A DNA stretch of 64,000 nucleotides from positions 16,057,254 to 16,121,253 of the forward strand of contig JAQFVV010006197.1 in NCBI GenBank assembly GCA_028023455.1. Direction: 5' to 3'. The notes below the pieces were generated by a model. That model worked only from the letters and a program-made list of their open reading frames with translations, did not search any database and was not told the DNA's origin. Numbering within the stretch: position 1 is the first letter of the stretch; every line of letters begins with the position of its first letter. Positions 60,841 through 64,000 of this stretch are shown piece after piece. Made by a program: the position numbers and the translations under genes. Source of the DNA: Epiperipatus broadwayi. Lineage: Eukaryota > Onychophora > Udeonychophora > Euonychophora > Peripatidae.

Positions 60841-61129
60841 AATAATAATAATAATGTATTTATGAATTTGCCTCATTCCAAATTTAAAAGTAGATGTTTT
60901 TATAACTCATCCTGGCTTGAGGTAAATTCCATTAGTGATTGCTTTTCTGATTCTGGTTTTTTTTCTCATGGTAAATTTAAATCACCAAATTTTTTTTTGT
61001 GGGGAAAAGAGATAATGGAAGTTTTCCTGTTACTTTATCTTCTTTAAAGTCTGTGAAATCCAAAAAACTAAATTATCCAGCTGCAGTTTCTAAAGTCATT
61101 CCAGCTCATAATTTACAGAGTGCTTCTTT

Positions 61130-61850
61130 TATGGATAAAAGATATAATGGAGGTCTTCCTGTTAATGTATCTTCCCTAAAGTCTATTAGTCATAAAATTC
61201 TTAATTATCCAGATACTGCTCCCAAATTTACTCCAGCTTATAGATCACATTCACTTAACTTTCATTCAAATAGTAACTATCGGATGAATCATTCTGGATA
61301 CTCTTCTTTATCTTCTAGTAAAAATGACTTTTCTAGAACTAAAAAATTAATATTTCTGATGGATTTAATAAATCTAATTTTGCTAATGTTTATTCTAAGT
61401 CTGTTAGACATAAAATTCTTAATTATCCAGATATTGCTCCCAAATTCATTCCAGCTTATAGTTCACATTCACTTGACTTTCATTCAAATAGTAACTATCG
61501 GATAAATCATTCTGGATACTCCTCTTTATCTTCTAATAAAAATGATTTTTCAAGAACTAAAAAAATTAATATATCTGATGGATTTAATAAATCTAATTTT
61601 GGTAATGTTTATTCTAAGTCTATTAGACATAAAATTCTTAATTATCCAGATTTTGCTCCCAAATTCATTCCAGCTTATAGATCACATTCACTTGACTTTC
61701 ATTCAAATAGTAACTATTGGATAAATCATTCTGGATACTCCTCTTTATCTTCTAGTAAAAATGATTTTTCAAGGACTAATAAAACTAATATATCTGATGG
61801 ATTTAATAAATCTAATTTTGCTGATGTTTATTCTAATACTAATATAACTT
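61130..61850 (+). repeat. 219-bp tandem repeats (73 residues) in LINE D ORF1
   Basis: The block TTAATTATCCAGATACTGCT at 61201 recurs near 61419 (one base short: 218) and near 61638 (219), with partial units at both sides. Shared text includes CATTCACTTGACTTTCATTC and GAATCATTCTGGATACTC. The 218-base step breaks the reading frame once. Confidence 0.85.
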
Positions 61851-62222
61851 ATAATAGATATTTTCTTTCTAATATGCCAGTAAATCTCAGTTCAAAAGAT
61901 ATTACAGTATTTCTTGAAAATAATTTACAAACTAGCATTGTTTGTCATAAAGTTAATATGAATAATTCTAAGTCTTCTTGCTTTTATGTTTCTGTTTCTG
62001 CACATAAACATAATGAAATAATATCCCCCAATTTATGGCCTTGCGGTGCTTCCATTTCTTTTTTTTATGGATCTCTGGCTAGTTCTCTAAGGTTTTAAGA
62101 GAATTTATTTTGTTTTACTATCTATTTTATCTATTTTATTTTATTTATTTATTTTTTCTTTATCACTTTTTTTTTCTCTTTTTGGTTTTATTTGTGTTGT
62201 TTCCATTATCTTTGTGGGTAAC

Positions 62223-64000
62223 ATGGTAGGCCTTTCTTGTTTTTACATGAATGTCAGAGGTATGAGGACTAAATGTGTTCAAATTAAACAATTTTTTGAA
62301 ACAGAACATTTTGATCTTATTTTACTTACAGAAACTTGGTTGAATCAACAATTTCCTGATTGTTCTTTTCTTGATGATAGATTCAGTATTTTGCGAACTG
62401 ACAGATCTATGGATAATATTTCTCGAGGTGGTGGTACTCTGATTGCTCTTCATAAAGATGTTTTTTATAAAGAACTTTCTTTTTCTTCTTCTTTTTGTGA
62501 ATCTACATGGTGTGAAATTACTTTAAATCACAATTTTAAATTTATTTTAGGTAATGTTTATCTCAAACCCACTTTGTCATTGTTGGAGTTTGATTATTTT
62601 TTGACATCACTTGAAGATTTTCTGATTGGCTATGATAATATTATTATTACTGGTGATTTAAATATTCCGGATTTATATCAGGGTAGAATTGCTACACACT
62701 TTTCTCTTTTGTCTTCTAAGGCTTCTAGAATGTTAAAGTTCTGTAAATTTTTAGGACTTAAGCAATATAACCCATTTGTTAATTCCTCTCATCGTACTTT
62801 GGATTGTATTTTATGTAATTCAACAGTAGTTAGTAATTTTCAAGTTGTCTCTGTTAATTTTCCTATTGATGCTCATCATCCACCTTTTGAGTTTTATATT
62901 AACGTTTGTCACTCAAAGATTAATTTTTCTAATATTTCAAGAAAGGATTATGGGAAGGGTAATTATTTTAATTTTTGTAGAAACTTTTCTAAAGTTAATT
63001 GGAATTTTTTGTATTCTTTTAATGATGTAAATCATTGCTTGGATGAGTTTTTAAAGATTCTTAATGGTTTTATTGATTTGTATATTCCCAATAAGCGACC
63101 TTTTTATAAGGGTTTTCCTCGTTGGTTTTCATGCGATCTTATTAAAATTATTAAAAGGAAGTCTTATCATCGTAGACTTTATTTTAAAACACAGAATATC
63201 TTTTTTTATAATAATTTTATTAATTTCAGAAGATTGGTGAAGCATGTTTATAAAAGAGATTTGAAGAATTATATTAGAAAAATTGAGGTTAATATTTCAT
63301 CTAACCCTAAAGAATTTTGGGATTTCATTAAAAAGTCTGGTTTGGGTAGAAAAAAGGTTCAAGCTACTCATGGTTTCACTTTAAGTGCAAATGACTTTTC
63401 AAAACATTTTGCTGATGTATATTCATCACATGATGCAATATCTTCAAATATTGCATTATTTTGTAATTCTTCAACTGTTCATTGTATGATTGACCATATT
63501 TCTAAGGATGATGTTGTTATGGCTATTAAGCGACTTAAAATTCATTCTAGTTTGGGAAATGATAATATTCCTTCATTTATTTACAAAGGGCTAGCTGAAT
63601 TTATTGCAGTTCCTCTTGCATTTATTTTTAATTTATCACTGAATTCTTGTGTTTTTCCTAATGTGCTTAAGTGTGCCAAAATGGTCCCAACTTTTAAGAA
63701 TGGTTCACGTGATTATCTTAATAACTATAGACCTATTTCTGTTTTACATACTATTGCTAGAATTTTTGAGAGGTGTGTTTATAATAAAATTATTTTAGAT
63801 GTTAGTAAACACATTTCTTCTTCACAGCATGGTTTTATACCTAATAGATCCGTAGAAACTAATTTGTTAACAATTTATGATCATATAGCTCATGCAATTG
63901 AGGACCAGCAGAGACTTGATGTTGTTTATTTTGATTTATCAAAAGCTTTTGATAAAGTAGACCACAGTATTCTTCTTCACAAATTATATCAAATGGGTTT
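62223..64000 (+). CDS. LINE D ORF2 (APE endonuclease, RT), open to the window edge
   Basis: I read this frame codon by codon from ATG 62223: no stop in 592 codons up to 64000. The endonuclease part has YMNVRGMRTKC, LLTETWLNQQF, SRGGGTLIALHK, TGDLNIPD and DAHHPPFEF (about residues 8-220). The RT part has NNYRPISVLHTIARIFER (residues near 500), SSQHGFIPNRSVETNLL and DVVYFDLSKAFDKVDHS near the edge. The YADD box and the C-terminus lie beyond 64000. It would nick DNA and copy its RNA into the nick. The start follows ORF1 by 124 T-rich bases. Of all copies this is the best preserved ORF2. Confidence 0.92.
   Translation, partial: MVGLSCFYMNVRGMRTKCVQIKQFFETEHFDLILLTETWLNQQFPDCSFLDDRFSILRTDRSMDNISRGGGTLIALHKDVFYKELSFSSSFCESTWCEITLNHNFKFILGNVYLKPTLSLLEFDYFLTSLEDFLIGYDNIIITGDLNIPDLYQGRIATHFSLLSSKASRMLKFCKFLGLKQYNPFVNSSHRTLDCILCNSTVVSNFQVVSVNFPIDAHHPPFEFYINVCHSKINFSNISRKDYGKGNYFNFCRNFSKVNWNFLYSFNDVNHCLDEFLKILNGFIDLYIPNKRPFYKGFPRWFSCDLIKIIKRKSYHRRLYFKTQNIFFYNNFINFRRLVKHVYKRDLKNYIRKIEVNISSNPKEFWDFIKKSGLGRKKVQATHGFTLSANDFSKHFADVYSSHDAISSNIALFCNSSTVHCMIDHISKDDVVMAIKRLKIHSSLGNDNIPSFIYKGLAEFIAVPLAFIFNLSLNSCVFPNVLKCAKMVPTFKNGSRDYLNNYRPISVLHTIARIFERCVYNKIILDVSKHISSSQHGFIPNRSVETNLLTIYDHIAHAIEDQQRLDVVYFDLSKAFDKVDHSILLHKLYQMG

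Larger units (their letters stand above)
59258..62098 (+). pseudogene. LINE D ORF1 (two PHD fingers, repeats, RRM-like)
   Basis: Open from ATG 59258 to 60817 (519 codons). A first zinc finger has CALC, CLGFC, YHIVC and CEYC; a second has CKVC, CSGQC, FYTSC and CIEC (about residues 108-165). Then come Asn/Asp-rich repeats (NNIDLFPN-type, residues 230-370). Beyond 60680 the sequence continues in other frames (60688-61505, 61542-61724, 61874-62098). It contains tandem repeats and a C-terminal RRM-like part (SSKDITVFLENNL; NLWPCGASISFFYGSL). Frame changes coincide with repeat borders, so slippage or assembly collapse may explain them. Confidence 0.8.
57589..64000 (+). mobile_element. PHD/APE LINE, copy D, cut by the window edge
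   Basis: A long leader (57589-59257), ORF1 from 59258, ORF2 from 62223 to the edge. The (ATT)n before it mirrors the other copies. It differs clearly from A, B and C in sequence, is U-rich in codon use, and has the longest ORF1. Its 3' end is outside the window. Confidence 0.88.

Overview
This is eukaryotic, very AT-rich, intron-type DNA from an animal, most likely an invertebrate. It is packed with nested transposable elements and holds almost no host coding sequence. Evidence for an animal is the mix of mariner, hAT, Ty3/gypsy, RTE-type and PHD-finger LINE families, plus two spliced exons of a WRN-like (Werner syndrome) RecQ helicase on the minus strand. I cannot name the species.

Host gene. 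Exons at 38250-38343 and 10608-10661 (minus) each have good acceptor and donor sites, compatible phase (0), and join in order to encode the start of a WRN-type RQC domain. The intron between them is about 27.6 kb. The flanking introns run off both window edges, so nearly everything else here lies inside introns of this gene.

Layout. 0.1-1.4 kb: large foldback inverted repeat. 2.0-2.5 kb: hAT-type MITE with a perfect 8-bp duplication. 3.6-9.5 kb: mariner transposase relic (minus) split by a degraded Ty3/gypsy element (E1, 4.18-9.03 kb). 10.6 kb: WRN-like exon. 11.04-24.4 kb: an old gypsy element (E3) whose 5' LTR was split by a second element (E2, 11.07-20.09 kb) with unusually long LTRs of about 2.67 kb. 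25.0-29.6 kb: LINE copy A. 29.8-30.2 kb: GIY-YIG endonuclease fragment (Penelope-like). 31.4-34.45 kb: RTE-type LINE relic (minus), with a diverged tandem duplication to 35.9 kb. 38.3 kb: WRN-like exon. 40.5 kb: tRNA-like SINE relic. 42.8-51.5 kb: LINE copy B, split by a minus-strand non-coding LTR element (N4, 46.62-50.98 kb) with near-identical 1551-bp LTRs. 51.5-64.0 kb: head-to-tail chain of related LINEs (3' fragment E, copy C, copy D), separated by (ATT)n tracts, one a perfect 642 bp.

How it fits together. The LINEs A, B, C, D and fragment E are one superfamily: ORF1 has one or two PHD-like zinc fingers, a coiled-coil or low-complexity middle and an RRM-like C-terminus; ORF2 has an APE-type endonuclease and reverse transcriptase. 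All five are on the + strand (antisense to the host gene), and every one starts and ends at an (ATT)n or (AAT)n tract. This suggests an APE-type LINE lineage that targets trinucleotide microsatellites, and it is the best candidate here for an undescribed system. Copy D has an ORF2 open for 592 codons up to the window edge.
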